NCBI RefSeq assembly: GCF_023734095.1
Contig: NZ_AP024620.1
Location: forward strand, 244,501 to 308,500
Reading direction: 5' to 3'
From: Moorella sp. Hama-1
Lineage (GTDB): Bacteria > Bacillota > DSM-521 > Neomoorellales > Neomoorellaceae
Length of the DNA stretch: 64,000 nucleotides
A program made the translations under genes and the position numbers. The notes below the pieces were generated by a model. It did no database searches and was not told the origin of the DNA. It worked only from the letters and a program-made list of their open reading frames with translations. Below, one piece after another: positions 38,610-46,764 of this stretch (position 1 is the first letter of the stretch; each line of letters begins with the position of its first letter).

Positions 38610-39086
38610 GTGACGCCTATGGGCCGCCAGATAAAGATCGTGACGGATAACCGTCGTGCCCGTCACGATTATTTTATCGAAGAAACCTTTGAGACCGGCA
38701 TTGCCCTTACCGGTACGGAAGTCAAATCCCTGCGTAACGGTAGGGCCAATATCAAGGACAGCTACGCCCGGGTTGAAAACGGTGAACTGATCCTGCACGA
38801 CATGCATATCAGTCCCTATGAGCAGGGTAACCGTTTTAACCACGAACCGCGCCGGCCACGGCGCCTGCTCATGCACCGTTATGAGATCCAGCGCCTGTAC
38901 GGTAAAGTCCGGGAAAAGGGGTTGACCTTAATACCCCTAAAGGTGTATTTTAATGAACGTGGCCGGGCCAAGGTGGAACTGGCCCTGGTCAAGGGAAAAC
39001 GCCTCTATGATAAACGGGAAGATATCGCCGCCCGGGACGCCCAGCGGGAAATAGCCAGGGCTTTACGTGAGAGACAAAAAATTTAA
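38610..39086 (+). CDS. smpB: SsrA-binding protein SmpB
   Basis: 158 residues from GTG 38610, or 155 from ATG 38619; the Shine-Dalgarno is weak for both. Typical SmpB sequence: [57 protein letters not shown] and a basic C-terminal tail that enters the mRNA channel. SmpB delivers tmRNA to stalled ribosomes. ssrA begins 3 bases after the stop. Confidence 0.97.
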   Translation: MTPMGRQIKIVTDNRRARHDYFIEETFETGIALTGTEVKSLRNGRANIKDSYARVENGELILHDMHISPYEQGNRFNHEPRRPRRLLMHRYEIQRLYGKVREKGLTLIPLKVYFNERGRAKVELALVKGKRLYDKREDIAARDAQREIARALRERQKI

Positions 39087-39089
39087 CCT

Positions 39090-39448
39090 GGGGGCGTACT
39101 GGTTTCGACGGGGGTGGCATTGGCAGTAGTAGCCAGGCGAGATCCCACCGGCTCGTTAAACGGTGGAACGGCTTTTAAGTGCCGACGATAATTTAGCTCT
39201 GGCTGCTTAGTTAATTAAGTAGCCCATCCGCCTGGTCCCGGCCTGCGGGGACCAGTAACGGGTGTCAAATCTAGCAGGCTACCGGCAAGGCCCCGGCCCG
39301 GGGGTCTGAAGGGAAATTCAAGCGGGCTGGCCCGCGGGTATCCGGTTTCCGGGAGACCCAACGGCGAGATTTAAAGCGGAAGCTATCCTGGTAGAAGCTA
39401 CTGTGGGTGTACCTTCGGACAGGGGTTCGACTCCCCTCGCCTCCACCA
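39090..39448 (+). ncRNA. ssrA: Transfer-messenger RNA
   Basis: 359 bases. The 5' end GGGGGCG pairs with CGCCTCC near the 3' end, followed by ACCA. The tRNA-like T arm (AGGGGTTCGACTCCCCT) is intact. The tag frame starts at GCC in AAGTGCCGACGATAATTT and encodes ADDNLALAA before TAG, a normal degradation tag ending in LAA-type residues. It sits directly after smpB, so both parts of trans-translation are adjacent, with RNase R nearby. Confidence 0.97.
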
Positions 39449-39685
39449 TCTGAATCCAAAGACACCTTGAAGACGATTTCAATGGTGTCTTTTTTTACTA
39501 TTACCTTGTTAACAAACTGCTCCACCAAATATCTGGCGTGGTGAGGTATGGTTTGGTGCGGCGGGGCGGGGTACGGCCGGGCTGGGGCAGGTGCGGCAAG
39601 GCGAGGCATCGAAGGAATGAGAGAAGCCCCTGGGCCTGCGGCTATATGCTGGGGTCCGGGGATTTTTTGTTTATCGTACAAAAAC

Positions 39686-39707
39686 AGCCCCCCGAAATAG
39701 GGGGGCT
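39686..39707. terminator. Bidirectional hairpin terminator
   Basis: AGCCCCCC (39686-39693), loop GAAATA, GGGGGGCT (39700-39707), with AAAAA on the left. It would terminate the minus-strand YjcZ-like gene and, more weakly, ssrA-side transcripts. Between 39449 and 39685 I see no gene. Confidence 0.65.
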
Positions 39708-39733
39708 AACAGACTAGGAATTTTCAACAGATT

Positions 39734-39829
39734 TTAGGAATCCCCAAAGAATAGCAGGATGAGGATTAGGAACAACACGAAAGCAAACCTTCCGCCCATA
39801 AATCCGGGGCCAAAAAATCCGCCGCCCAT
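39734..39829 (-). CDS. YjcZ-like tiny hydrophobic protein, copy 1
   Basis: 31 residues: MGGGFFGPGFMGGRF then a single hydrophobic helix (AFVLFLILILLFFGDS). A strong AAAGGAGG lies before the ATG. The Gly/Phe-rich head plus one helix resembles the YjcZ/sporulation-associated family of very small proteins in endospore formers. A related gene is at 41882-41968. No promoter assigned. Confidence 0.7.
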   Translation of the reverse strand: MGGGFFGPGFMGGRFAFVLFLILILLFFGDS

Positions 39830-40106
39830 AAAAACCCTCCTTTCCCATTTCTCACTATATTGTATGGAATGGGTGGAGAAGTGTGAGTGTTAACGCCCGA
39901 ATTTATGTATTAAGGCCCGTGTACATTGAGGCCGGTGCAATAGGGGCGGTACTTATGGGTGCCCCCTTTGTTATCAAAGGAATTTGCCAGTAGAACCTAT
40001 CAAAATTTAGTTGATAGATTTAATTACCTACTTGATGACAAAGTAACAATTTGGCAGATATGCGAATAGGATATACCATTAAATTCCTAAAGGAGGATTC
40101 TTTACC

Positions 40107-40436
40107 ATGACTGACAGCAACAGCAACACCAACGTACAGCGAGTTACCCTGGAAAACTTTATCAGAAGGTTAGCTTCCAGATTTCAAGGCAGGGTAGTTA
40201 ATGTAGAGTTTTTCTGTGGCGAATGCTGTAAAAAAGCCAAAGGTGGAAAGTTAACGCTAATAGGTAGAGATTTTATCGAGCTAACTGAAGTTGACGATTT
40301 GGAAATTGAAGTTATCACCATTTCCGGCGGCGACGTAGTAGATACTGAATTTGTAGATGTTATTATTATACCTTTAAGTCAGGTATGTAGTGTAGAAATA
40401 CCGGAGAAATGTAAAGACGACGAGATATCAGACTAG
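40107..40436 (+). CDS. Unrecognised 109-residue protein, LSm-like pattern with cysteines
   Basis: AAAGGAGG ten bases before the ATG supports translation. The core alternates short beta strands (GRVVNVEFFCGECC, KLTLIGRDFIELTE, IIIPLSQVCSVEI), a pattern like the small LSm-type barrels of DUF2642 and related spore-coat proteins, but with four cysteines. The N-terminus is Asn/Ser-rich and the C-terminus acidic. It lies between the two YjcZ-like genes, which suggests a spore-related cluster. Lower GC than the flanking housekeeping genes. Confidence 0.55.
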   Translation: MTDSNSNTNVQRVTLENFIRRLASRFQGRVVNVEFFCGECCKKAKGGKLTLIGRDFIELTEVDDLEIEVITISGGDVVDTEFVDVIIIPLSQVCSVEIPEKCKDDEISD

Positions 40437-40541
40437 ATTATTTATTGAATTGCAATCTCCCCCTGCGATTGGCCGAAATTTTTTTATCCCCAGGGCGATC
40501 CAGGGACTTTCCATGAAGCAAATTATCTGCCTCCACTTTAT

Positions 40542-40604
40542 CCCCGGCGTGAGCCGGGGTATCTTTTTTAAACATAAAAAAACCCCGGCAATAGCCGGGT
40601 TTTA
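40542..40604. terminator. Tandem terminator hairpins
   Basis: CCCCGGC-GTGA-GCCGGGG at 40542-40559 followed by TATCTTTTTT terminates the plus-strand 109-residue gene. A second hairpin, CCCGGC-AATA-GCCGGG at 40584-40599, has A and T runs on its two sides and works in both directions. Confidence 0.8.
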
Positions 40605-40698
40605 AGACAATATCGATTTAACCCTGATAGCTTGATGGATTAAAGTACGAAGAGATATCTCAGGCCAATTGTTAAGAAGCTGGTGCATGTGGACAGGC

Positions 40699-41082
40699 CT
40701 AAGGGGGTTCGGTAATTATGGGAGGAGTAGTCTTATAGTCTGAAGCTGGGAAATCAGTTTCGATGATAATCAACTGGCCGCCAGGATAGACACCATTGTT
40801 GGTAACTTTGTAATCATCGTGGTTGTGGGCGAGATAGAACTGGGGAAACATGAAGTTATCAGCGGTGGTGGAGCTGTAATTCCATACCGCCCAGTTGTAT
40901 GGCGGGATAAAGGTCCCCTGACCCAGACCTGTCTTCAGAATGATATTAGCCCACAAATCGGTGGCGCCGGGGAAGGGCTCGATGAAGGTACCGGCGGCTT
41001 TGGCTTTGGCCGCCGGACCCAAACTACCTTCCTGTCGCCTTCTGCTGGCGCAACCGCTGGTACCCGGTGGCCCGCTACACAA
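40699..41082 (-). CDS. Uncertain ORF, possibly a fragment of a secreted protein
   Basis: 127 residues from a TTG, with no good ribosome-binding site. From about residue 30 the sequence looks protein-like (TFIEPFPGATDLWANIILKTG, then PPYNWAVWNYSS and FPQFYLAHNHDDYKVTNNG), aromatic-rich and ending in TTPPIITEPP. The first 30 residues look like out-of-frame sequence, so the true N-terminus may be lost or shifted. I do not recognise the family. Confidence 0.35.
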   Translation of the reverse strand: MCSGPPGTSGCASRRRQEGSLGPAAKAKAAGTFIEPFPGATDLWANIILKTGLGQGTFIPPYNWAVWNYSSTTADNFMFPQFYLAHNHDDYKVTNNGVYPGGQLIIIETDFPASDYKTTPPIITEPP

Positions 41083-41441
41083 ATAAAAGAAAACATCCTA
41101 CTCCTAGCCGGATTGGCACCGTAAGCCGAAACTGCCCAAATATCGGTGCATGAATGGCCAGGGCATGGTTTGCGACCTAGTGCAGGATGAGGCGGGATGA
41201 GTGCTGGATAGGGCTTGGGACTAATAGCTTGACGAAAACAGCCTAAATGGGTAATTTACTTGACTGCGTATAAGGAAGAAGAAAAAGAGTCGGTGGACGG
41301 TATAGATGAGCTTAACGAAGGCGGAAATAGAGAGGGATACCAGGATACCCTGGACCAGCAACCGTAGGCATGCAGCCGGTTAAGGCTGCTTTTTTTGATT
41401 CCTTTATACCAGGGGGTTTATCTGTTAGGAATAGCTGCCTC

Positions 41442-41494
41442 CCCAAATCGAGGGCCCCGGATTTACTAGTCCGGGGCCCTCGATTTGGGATTTT
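41442..41494 (+). terminator. Perfect 20-bp hairpin with T run
   Basis: Arms 41442-41461 and 41470-41489 are exact reverse complements (arm begins CCCAAATCGAGGGCCCC) with an eight-base loop TTTACTAG, followed by ATTTTTGG. It is far stronger than needed for termination. The 41083-41441 stretch before it holds no supported gene; an acidic 36-residue frame at about 41259-41369 lacks a start signal. Confidence 0.7.
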
Positions 41495-41541
41495 TGGGGA
41501 ATGTTCCGGCGTATACCGGGCACCCTATTTGGGGGTGAGTA

Positions 41542-41802
41542 ATGATGCTATTAGATCAGATGATGAGCGTTGTTGATAAACTGGTAGGCGAAATAAAGGA
41601 AGCGGACCAGGAAAAAAGAGACCACTTTGTCAAGAGTGCGGTGGCCCTTTTTGAAATTGCCACCGAAGCCTTAAAAACAAGCCCGGAGTTCCGGCGCGGT
41701 TTCTTAAAAGCCCATGTGGAGTTTTTAGACCATCCAGAGGAGAGCAGGGAGATGATCGAAAAAAGTATTCAAGCATATAAAAGGTTTAGAGGCAACAACT
41801 GA
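41542..41802 (+). CDS. Unrecognised small helical protein
   Basis: 86 residues, highly charged and helical (MVDKLVGEIKEADQEKRDHF-like start, FLDHPEESREMIEKSIQAYKR end). A GGGGGTGA lies before the ATG pair. No signal peptide or membrane segment. I do not recognise the family; the setting among YjcZ-like genes hints at a spore role, which is speculative. Confidence 0.55.
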   Translation: MMLLDQMMSVVDKLVGEIKEADQEKRDHFVKSAVALFEIATEALKTSPEFRRGFLKAHVEFLDHPEESREMIEKSIQAYKRFRGNN

Positions 41803-41881
41803 TCAGCCCCCCGGGATCGGAGGGCTGCCGGCAGGAAACTACAGCTACAGGGGTGGGAAGAGCTCCTACTTTGCCATTTCA

Positions 41882-41968
41882 TTAGTTGCCGAAGAACAAG
41901 AGGATAAGGATCAAGAAAAGTATAAAGCCCCAGTTACCAAAGAAGCCGGGGAAACCGAATCCTCCCAT
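41882..41968 (-). CDS. YjcZ-like tiny hydrophobic protein, copy 2
   Basis: 28 residues: MGGFGFPGFFGNWG followed by FILFLILILLFFGN. A strong AAAGGAGG precedes the ATG. The helix is nearly identical to copy 1 (FLILILLFFG in both), so the two genes are paralogues. Same minus-strand orientation as copy 1, 2 kb away. Confidence 0.7.
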   Translation of the reverse strand: MGGFGFPGFFGNWGFILFLILILLFFGN

Positions 41969-42127
41969 AATAATCCTCCTTTCTTAGTTTCTACCATATA
42001 TTATGATTCCTGTTAAAAAGTGTGATGGGTACCAGTAGAAGTTTCCCGATGCCCGGGGCAAATTCATGTTAAAATAGGTTGGGGCGCAGCTACCATGCCG
42101 GCCGGGGCAAAGTATGGGAGGGAAACG

Positions 42128-43060
42128 GTGGCACTCATGGCGGATAGCTATACAGATAATACTGATAGGACAATAGAAGCGGCCATGATGGAGGATTGCC
42201 GGCTCTGTCCCCGGGCCTGTGGGGTAAACCGCCTGGCCGGGGAAAGGGGCTTTTGCCGGGCCGGCGCCCGGCCCCGGGTGGCCCTGGCAACCTTGCATCA
42301 ATGGGAAGAGCCCTGCTTAAGCGGTAGCCAGGGTTCTGGAGCGGTCTTTTTTTCCCGCTGTAATATGCGCTGTGCCTTCTGCCAGAATTACCGGATCAGC
42401 TGGCAGGGCCGGGGACGCGAAATGACCATAGCCGAACTGGCAACCACCTTCCTGGACCTGCAGCAGCAGGGGGCCCATAATATTAACCTTGTTTCGGCGA
42501 CCCCCTATACTCCCCTGGTGGTCCCGGCCCTCCGTCAGGCCCGGGAGCAGGGCCTTAAGATACCGGTGGTTTATAACTGCAATGCCTATGAGAGACTGGA
42601 GTCCCTGCGCTCCCTGGAGGGGCTGGTGGATATCTATTTGCCGGACCTGAAATATGTAGATGAAGAGCCGGCCCGGCGTTACAGCCAGGCCCCGGGTTAC
42701 TTCGCTGCAGCTACAGCAGCCATTCTGGAGATGCAGCGCCAGGTGGGGGTTTTAACCCTGGATGCCAATGGCCTGGCCCGGCGTGGCCTCCTCATCCGGC
42801 ATCTGGTGCTCCCCGGTCAGGTAGAAGCGGCCTGCCGGGTGCTGGATTGGGTGCGGGCCAACCTGCCCCGTGAGACCCACCTGAGTATTATGGCCCAGTA
42901 TGTGCCCATCTGGCAGGCGGAAGGCTTCCCGGAGATTAACCGCCGCTTGACTCCCGGCGAATACGAGCAGGTACTTGACTACTTTGAACGGCTGGGTCTG
43001 GAGAACGGCTACTGCCAGGAAATGGAGGCTGCGGCCCAAGAATATATTCCCAATTTTTAA
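42128..43060 (+). CDS. Radical SAM protein of the PflA-like (YjjW/AmmeMemo-type) group
   Basis: About 310 residues from the GTG at 42128, eight bases after GGGAGGG; ATG 42137 is an alternative. The cluster motif is CNMRCAFCQNY, binding a [4Fe-4S] centre and S-adenosylmethionine. A preceding cysteine-rich segment (CRLCPRACGVNRLAGERGFC) is typical of PflA-related proteins with an additional N-terminal cluster. The partner enzyme is unknown. It is a single-gene unit between the microprotein region and the zinc-ribbon gene. Confidence 0.88.
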   Translation: MALMADSYTDNTDRTIEAAMMEDCRLCPRACGVNRLAGERGFCRAGARPRVALATLHQWEEPCLSGSQGSGAVFFSRCNMRCAFCQNYRISWQGRGREMTIAELATTFLDLQQQGAHNINLVSATPYTPLVVPALRQAREQGLKIPVVYNCNAYERLESLRSLEGLVDIYLPDLKYVDEEPARRYSQAPGYFAAATAAILEMQRQVGVLTLDANGLARRGLLIRHLVLPGQVEAACRVLDWVRANLPRETHLSIMAQYVPIWQAEGFPEINRRLTPGEYEQVLDYFERLGLENGYCQEMEAAAQEYIPNF

Positions 43061-43079
43061 GACTACAGGCAAGAAATAG

Positions 43080-43226
43080 TTGCAAAAATATTATCGATGC
43101 GGTATACTAAGAGAGCCTCTAAAGACTTGGCTTGGCCGGCTACTAAAACTATCACCCCCCAGGGATAGCCCTAGTCAGTACGGTACCTGGCCCGGATGCT
43201 TTAGGGAGAATATCTTTGGGGAGAGT
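43080..43226 (+). promoter_or_regulatory. Promoter and long leader of the zinc-ribbon gene
   Basis: TTGCAA (43080-43085), a 17-base spacer and TATACT (43103-43108) form a near-consensus promoter. Transcription from about 43115 gives a leader of roughly 110 bases with several GC-rich complementary patches (GGCTTGGCC, CCCCCCAGGGATAGCCC). It may fold into a regulatory structure; I recognise no known riboswitch. Confidence 0.5.
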
Positions 43227-43547
43227 ATGATGATTTACCAGGACAAAACATTGACGTGCAAGGAATGCGGGGCGGAGTTCGTTTTTACAGCCGGTCAGCA
43301 GGAGTTTTTTGCCGAAAAGGGCTTTACCAATGAACCCTCCCGTTGCCCCGATTGCCGGGCCGCCCGGAAGCAGCGTATGAACGGCGGCCAGCGTCGTAAC
43401 GATTTCCGTTCCGGCCCGCGGCAGATGTACAGGGCCATCTGCAGCCAGTGCGGTGCCATGACGGAAGTACCCTTTGAACCCCGGGGCGACCGGCCTGTTT
43501 ATTGCCGGGACTGCTACAACAGCATGCGTACCAGGAGCTACCGTTAA
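43227..43547 (+). CDS. Small zinc-ribbon protein
   Basis: 106 residues from the ATG at 43227, just after GGGGAGAGT. Two zinc knuckles: CKECGAEF ... CPDCRAARKQR and CSQCGAMTEVPFEP ... CRDCYNS, each with paired CxxC ends. This matches the CxxC-x17-CxxC zinc-ribbon proteins found widely in Firmicutes, some annotated as probable zinc-binding domain proteins. The basic, Arg-rich stretch between the knuckles could bind nucleic acid. Preceded by a strong promoter and long leader; followed by a terminator. Confidence 0.8.
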   Translation: MMIYQDKTLTCKECGAEFVFTAGQQEFFAEKGFTNEPSRCPDCRAARKQRMNGGQRRNDFRSGPRQMYRAICSQCGAMTEVPFEPRGDRPVYCRDCYNSMRTRSYR

Positions 43548-43595
43548 TCTGCCAGGTAAGCTTGGGAAGCCCCATGGGGCTATTATATAACCATT

Positions 43596-43630
43596 AAGAA
43601 ACCCGGCCTTTAATAAGGGCCGGGTTTCTT
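43596..43630. terminator. Bidirectional terminator
   Basis: AAGAAACCCGGCC (43596-43608) and GGCCGGGTTTCTT (43618-43630), a perfect 13-bp stem with A-rich and T-rich outer ends. It serves the zinc-ribbon gene and the convergent secreted coiled-coil gene. Confidence 0.85.
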
Positions 43631-43747
43631 AGTGCGCCCGGCATGGGCACTCAAACGCGGGTTATGTCTTTCCCCTGCTGCCCCCACCCCGTGGCTTCCC
43701 GGGCAATTTGTCATAAACAGGGGAGATACTGCCTGGCGGGCCAGGCC

Positions 43748-44824
43748 TTATTTCTTCAGGACCAGGACCATCCGGCCTGGAGCCAGGTTGATATCTTTAA
43801 ACTCCAGGCCAAAGTCGGGCGGGGGTAAGTCGATGGTCAGCTTTTCCCGGGGCAGGAGTTCGCTCCAGGTGGCTGGACTCAAAGGTAGACCGGCAAAGGT
43901 TACCCCCTGGGGAATGAATAAAAGCTGGTGGGGCCCGGCCACCTGCAGGTTGCCGGTAATTTGAAAATCTGGGCCCGGGATCAGCAGGCCCCCGTCGGAG
44001 AGGGCCAGGTGTACCCCGGGTAGTTTTGCCGGTGCCAGGAGGGTGGCGTTGAGATTCTGCTGGCTGAAGGTGGCCAGGACCTCGCCCCGGGCGAAGTCAA
44101 CGTTGACGGCGTCGGGTTTTAAGTCTTTCCAGGGCAAAACCGGAAGTTGCCCCAGCAGGTAGTGTAGGGTGGGGAGGGCTCCCGACCAGGCCTCCTCCAG
44201 GGCCAGCAGGTCCCGGGACCAGGAGGTACTCTGCCGGCGCAGGTTATCCAGCTCGATTTCCCGCTCTTTTTTTAAGGCGGCCAGGCGCTCTTCGGCTGCC
44301 TGCAGGGCGGCCTGGGCCTGCTGGAGTTCTTTTTCCCGGGCGGCTACCTGCGCTTCCTCTTCCCGGGCCAGGCGATAAAGGGCCAGATTATTGCGGACAA
44401 TTCCTAAAAAATGATTGCCCAGATATTTTAACAACTCCCAGCGGATAAAAAAATCTGGCAGATCACGGCTGAAAACAGCCGCCAGGATGTAAGGGGAGGC
44501 GCCGTAGGTTTGAAAGAAGCGCAGGCTGCGGCCAAGGTCCTGCCTTCCAGCAGCCAGGCGGGCCTCGGCTTGCTCCTGCCGGGAGCGGGCTGCCTGCAAC
44601 TGCTCCCTGGCAGTAACCAGGCCCCGGGCCAGCTTCTGGCCTTCATCCCGGGTTTTCTGCAGGCGGGCGTCCAGGAGCATAATTTCCTGGAAGAGGCGGC
44701 TTTCTTCGTTCGCATTATTTTTGAGTTGCTGGCGCAGGGAGTCAGTGATGGCCGTGCTCTGGGCCGGGGGAGCCAGGGCGAGCAGCGCCAAAAAGATGGC
44801 CGGCAGGATTAAAAACCGTCGCAT
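43748..44824 (-). CDS. Secreted coiled-coil protein, CwlO/PcsB N-terminal-like
   Basis: 358 residues from the ATG at 44824 (GGAGGG six bases upstream). A signal peptide (MRRFLILPAIFLALLALAPPAQS) precedes a long coiled coil (residues about 25-200) rich in Leu, Ala, Glu and Arg. The layout resembles the N-terminal domain of CwlO/PcsB-type cell-wall hydrolases, including an SLRFFQTYGASPYILAAVFSRDLPDFF stretch split by helices, but the C-terminal 140 residues are not NlpC/P60 or LytM. A role in cell-wall regulation through FtsEX is possible and unproven. Confidence 0.65.
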   Translation of the reverse strand: MRRFLILPAIFLALLALAPPAQSTAITDSLRQQLKNNANEESRLFQEIMLLDARLQKTRDEGQKLARGLVTAREQLQAARSRQEQAEARLAAGRQDLGRSLRFFQTYGASPYILAAVFSRDLPDFFIRWELLKYLGNHFLGIVRNNLALYRLAREEEAQVAAREKELQQAQAALQAAEERLAALKKEREIELDNLRRQSTSWSRDLLALEEAWSGALPTLHYLLGQLPVLPWKDLKPDAVNVDFARGEVLATFSQQNLNATLLAPAKLPGVHLALSDGGLLIPGPDFQITGNLQVAGPHQLLFIPQGVTFAGLPLSPATWSELLPREKLTIDLPPPDFGLEFKDINLAPGRMVLVLKK

Positions 44825-44906
44825 TTTTTTCCCTCCTGGCATATAGATTCGCCGCCGGGAAGTTGAATCCTGCTGGCGGAGGAAAAAAATGTAAATTATG
44901 ATGTAA

Positions 44907-45254
44907 TCAGTAGCGATAGTTCAAGCCGTAGCCGCCCCGGGGATATTCCATCAGGATATTTCCTTCAGGGCAGAACAACCGGCAGGCACCGCACTCCATA
45001 CAGCGCGGGTAGTTCACCCGGACATGATCCTCTTCCCACTCAAATACCTGGCTGGGGCAGGCATAGGTACAGGGTTTATTAAGGCAACGGGGGCAGGCCT
45101 GGTCGTCCTTAATCTGGATATGGGTCTCTTCATCAACCCGCCTTTTTAATAAAAGAAGGGGATCACCAGGGAATTTACCCGGCAAATGGTTTTTTTCTTC
45201 GTTCCTGGTCACTTCAGGCGTTACCTGGTGGTGCTGGTGTCTGACCTTGATCAT
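44907..45254 (-). CDS. fixX: Ferredoxin-like protein FixX
   Basis: 115 residues, slightly long. The ferredoxin part has CPRCLNKPCTYACPSQVFEW and CMECGACRLFCPEGNILMEYP, a pattern that leaves ligands for one main iron-sulfur cluster, and the typical FixX ending GYGLNYRYG-like. FixX works with FixC and an electron-transferring flavoprotein (FixAB). Its ATG overlaps the fixC stop codon, so the two are coupled. No fixA or fixB lies in the window. Confidence 0.9.
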   Translation of the reverse strand: MIKVRHQHHQVTPEVTRNEEKNHLPGKFPGDPLLLLKRRVDEETHIQIKDDQACPRCLNKPCTYACPSQVFEWEEDHVRVNYPRCMECGACRLFCPEGNILMEYPRGGYGLNYRY

Positions 45255-46564
45255 TAGAAAGCCCCCCAGTGGTGCAGGCCGGCCCAGAGATCATCCAGGG
45301 TTTTCAGGGGGAACTGCTGGCCGGCAACGATGTTTCTTAACTGCTGGTGTTTCTGGCGCTCATTCTGCAGGTCGACGGTGAAGAATTGATAAGCCAGGTC
45401 GTTTAAAGTGCTGCTCAACAGGTAATCAACGTCGGGGTGTTTTTTATAATACAGGAAGTCCTCCCTACCGGCCTTGATATCCTCATAGAAAAAGCTTTTT
45501 TGCAGTTTTACCTGGTAATTGGCCAGCATTTTGGCGGAAAAATCCCCCTTGGCCTTGGCCTGGGCTGTGGTTTCGCCGGCGTATTTACCCGAAAGCATGG
45601 CCAGGTCCGTCCCCCGGCGGCCGCTGATCATAGTCGCCGCGTCCCCGGTTACCAAGACGTGGTCACCGTAAAGCTGGGGGATAAACTCAAAGCCCCCCTT
45701 AGGTATCAGGTGAGCCTGGTACTCCAGGGGTTCAGCTCCTGCGATTAAGGGTTTGACCAGGGGATGGCCTTTAACCCGTTGCAGGAGGACATAAGGGCTC
45801 AGGCCCATGGACACCATCTGGGATAAAGGCCCGCCGACGATAAGGGATAGGGTTTCCCGGTAAGTCCAGAGAGCGGCCTTGCCGACGCCGGTAGCGTTGG
45901 GATAACCAAACATGCCGATGATGCTACCCTCGTCGTTTTCCAGGTGGAAGCGCTCATTGATTTTTTCCTGGGGCAGGCCCAGAACCTCTTTAACATAGAG
46001 GGTGAAGGCCGCCGGTGGGAGCTGTTTTTTTAACAAGCCTGCTTTACCGGTGAGTAAAGGGTTGACTCCCTCAGCAATGACGACCACATTAGCCCGCAGG
46101 GTTTCCCCCGTGTCCAAGCGTACACCGTTAATAGGACCTTTGGTGACCAGGGCCTTGTCATAGGTGAAATCCCGGGCGCAGGCCCGGTTACGTAGGATAG
46201 CCCCGGCCTCCTGGGCCTGGCGCGCCAGCCATTTATCAAAGTGGGCGCGGTAGACAGCGAATTTATTGTACGGGTCGCGGGCAAAGCGCTTGCTGGTAAA
46301 GCCCATGCGAACGGCGGAGTCGGTTTCTAAGAGCCAGAGCTCGTCGTTGATGATGGCCCGTTCCAGGGGGGCTTCGTGCCAGAAGGCCGGGCAGATCTCC
46401 GCCGTGGGTTGGCGGTAGATGGTACCACCGAAGACATTCTTACTGCCCGGGTATTCACCCCGCTCCAGCAGGGCAACAGAGAGGCCCTCCCGGGCCATGG
46501 TCAGAGCGGCCGCGCTACCGGCCGGGCCGGCGCCGACGACAATGGCATCGTAACTATCAACCAT
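45254..46564 (-). CDS. fixC: FixC-type flavoprotein:quinone oxidoreductase
   Basis: 436 residues. The FAD-binding motif is VVGAGPAGSAAALTMAREG with a downstream Glu; GDAATMISGRRGTDLAMLSGKYAGE near residue 300 is the second FAD signature. It belongs to the ETF-quinone oxidoreductase (FixC) family, which in FixABCX complexes bifurcates or transfers electrons from NADH to ferredoxin and quinone. GGAGG lies upstream of the ATG. In anaerobic acetogens such complexes can use menaquinone; here the ETF partners must be encoded elsewhere. Confidence 0.93.
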   Translation of the reverse strand: MVDSYDAIVVGAGPAGSAAALTMAREGLSVALLERGEYPGSKNVFGGTIYRQPTAEICPAFWHEAPLERAIINDELWLLETDSAVRMGFTSKRFARDPYNKFAVYRAHFDKWLARQAQEAGAILRNRACARDFTYDKALVTKGPINGVRLDTGETLRANVVVIAEGVNPLLTGKAGLLKKQLPPAAFTLYVKEVLGLPQEKINERFHLENDEGSIIGMFGYPNATGVGKAALWTYRETLSLIVGGPLSQMVSMGLSPYVLLQRVKGHPLVKPLIAGAEPLEYQAHLIPKGGFEFIPQLYGDHVLVTGDAATMISGRRGTDLAMLSGKYAGETTAQAKAKGDFSAKMLANYQVKLQKSFFYEDIKAGREDFLYYKKHPDVDYLLSSTLNDLAYQFFTVDLQNERQKHQQLRNIVAGQQFPLKTLDDLWAGLHHWGAF

Positions 46565-46704
46565 GGTGAACCTCCATCAAAGAACTATAGAATGATATAC
46601 ATTGCTGCCAGGGTAACTTATGCTTTCCCAGGCAATCGAGCTTTTATCGCCCCGGGGACAGGCCCGGGCCTTATGTGCCAGGCTGGAATATACCGCTATT
46701 ATCA

Positions 46705-46733
46705 TTTACATTTTGGGGGGAGAATAATATAAT
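46705..46733 (+). promoter_or_regulatory. Promoter of the TSUP gene
   Basis: TTTACA at 46705-46710, a 17-base spacer and TATAAT at 46728-46733, about 32 bases before the GTG start. The 46565-46700 stretch is the divergent upstream region of fixC and carries no gene. Confidence 0.7.
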
Positions 46734-46764
46734 AGAATGACGAAAAAAGTCGGAGTGATGCAGT

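Noticed and set aside
39271-39681. 136-residue minus-strand ORF
   Set aside because: Lies over the 3' part of the tmRNA gene and its downstream region; the composition is Pro/Gly-rich frame noise.
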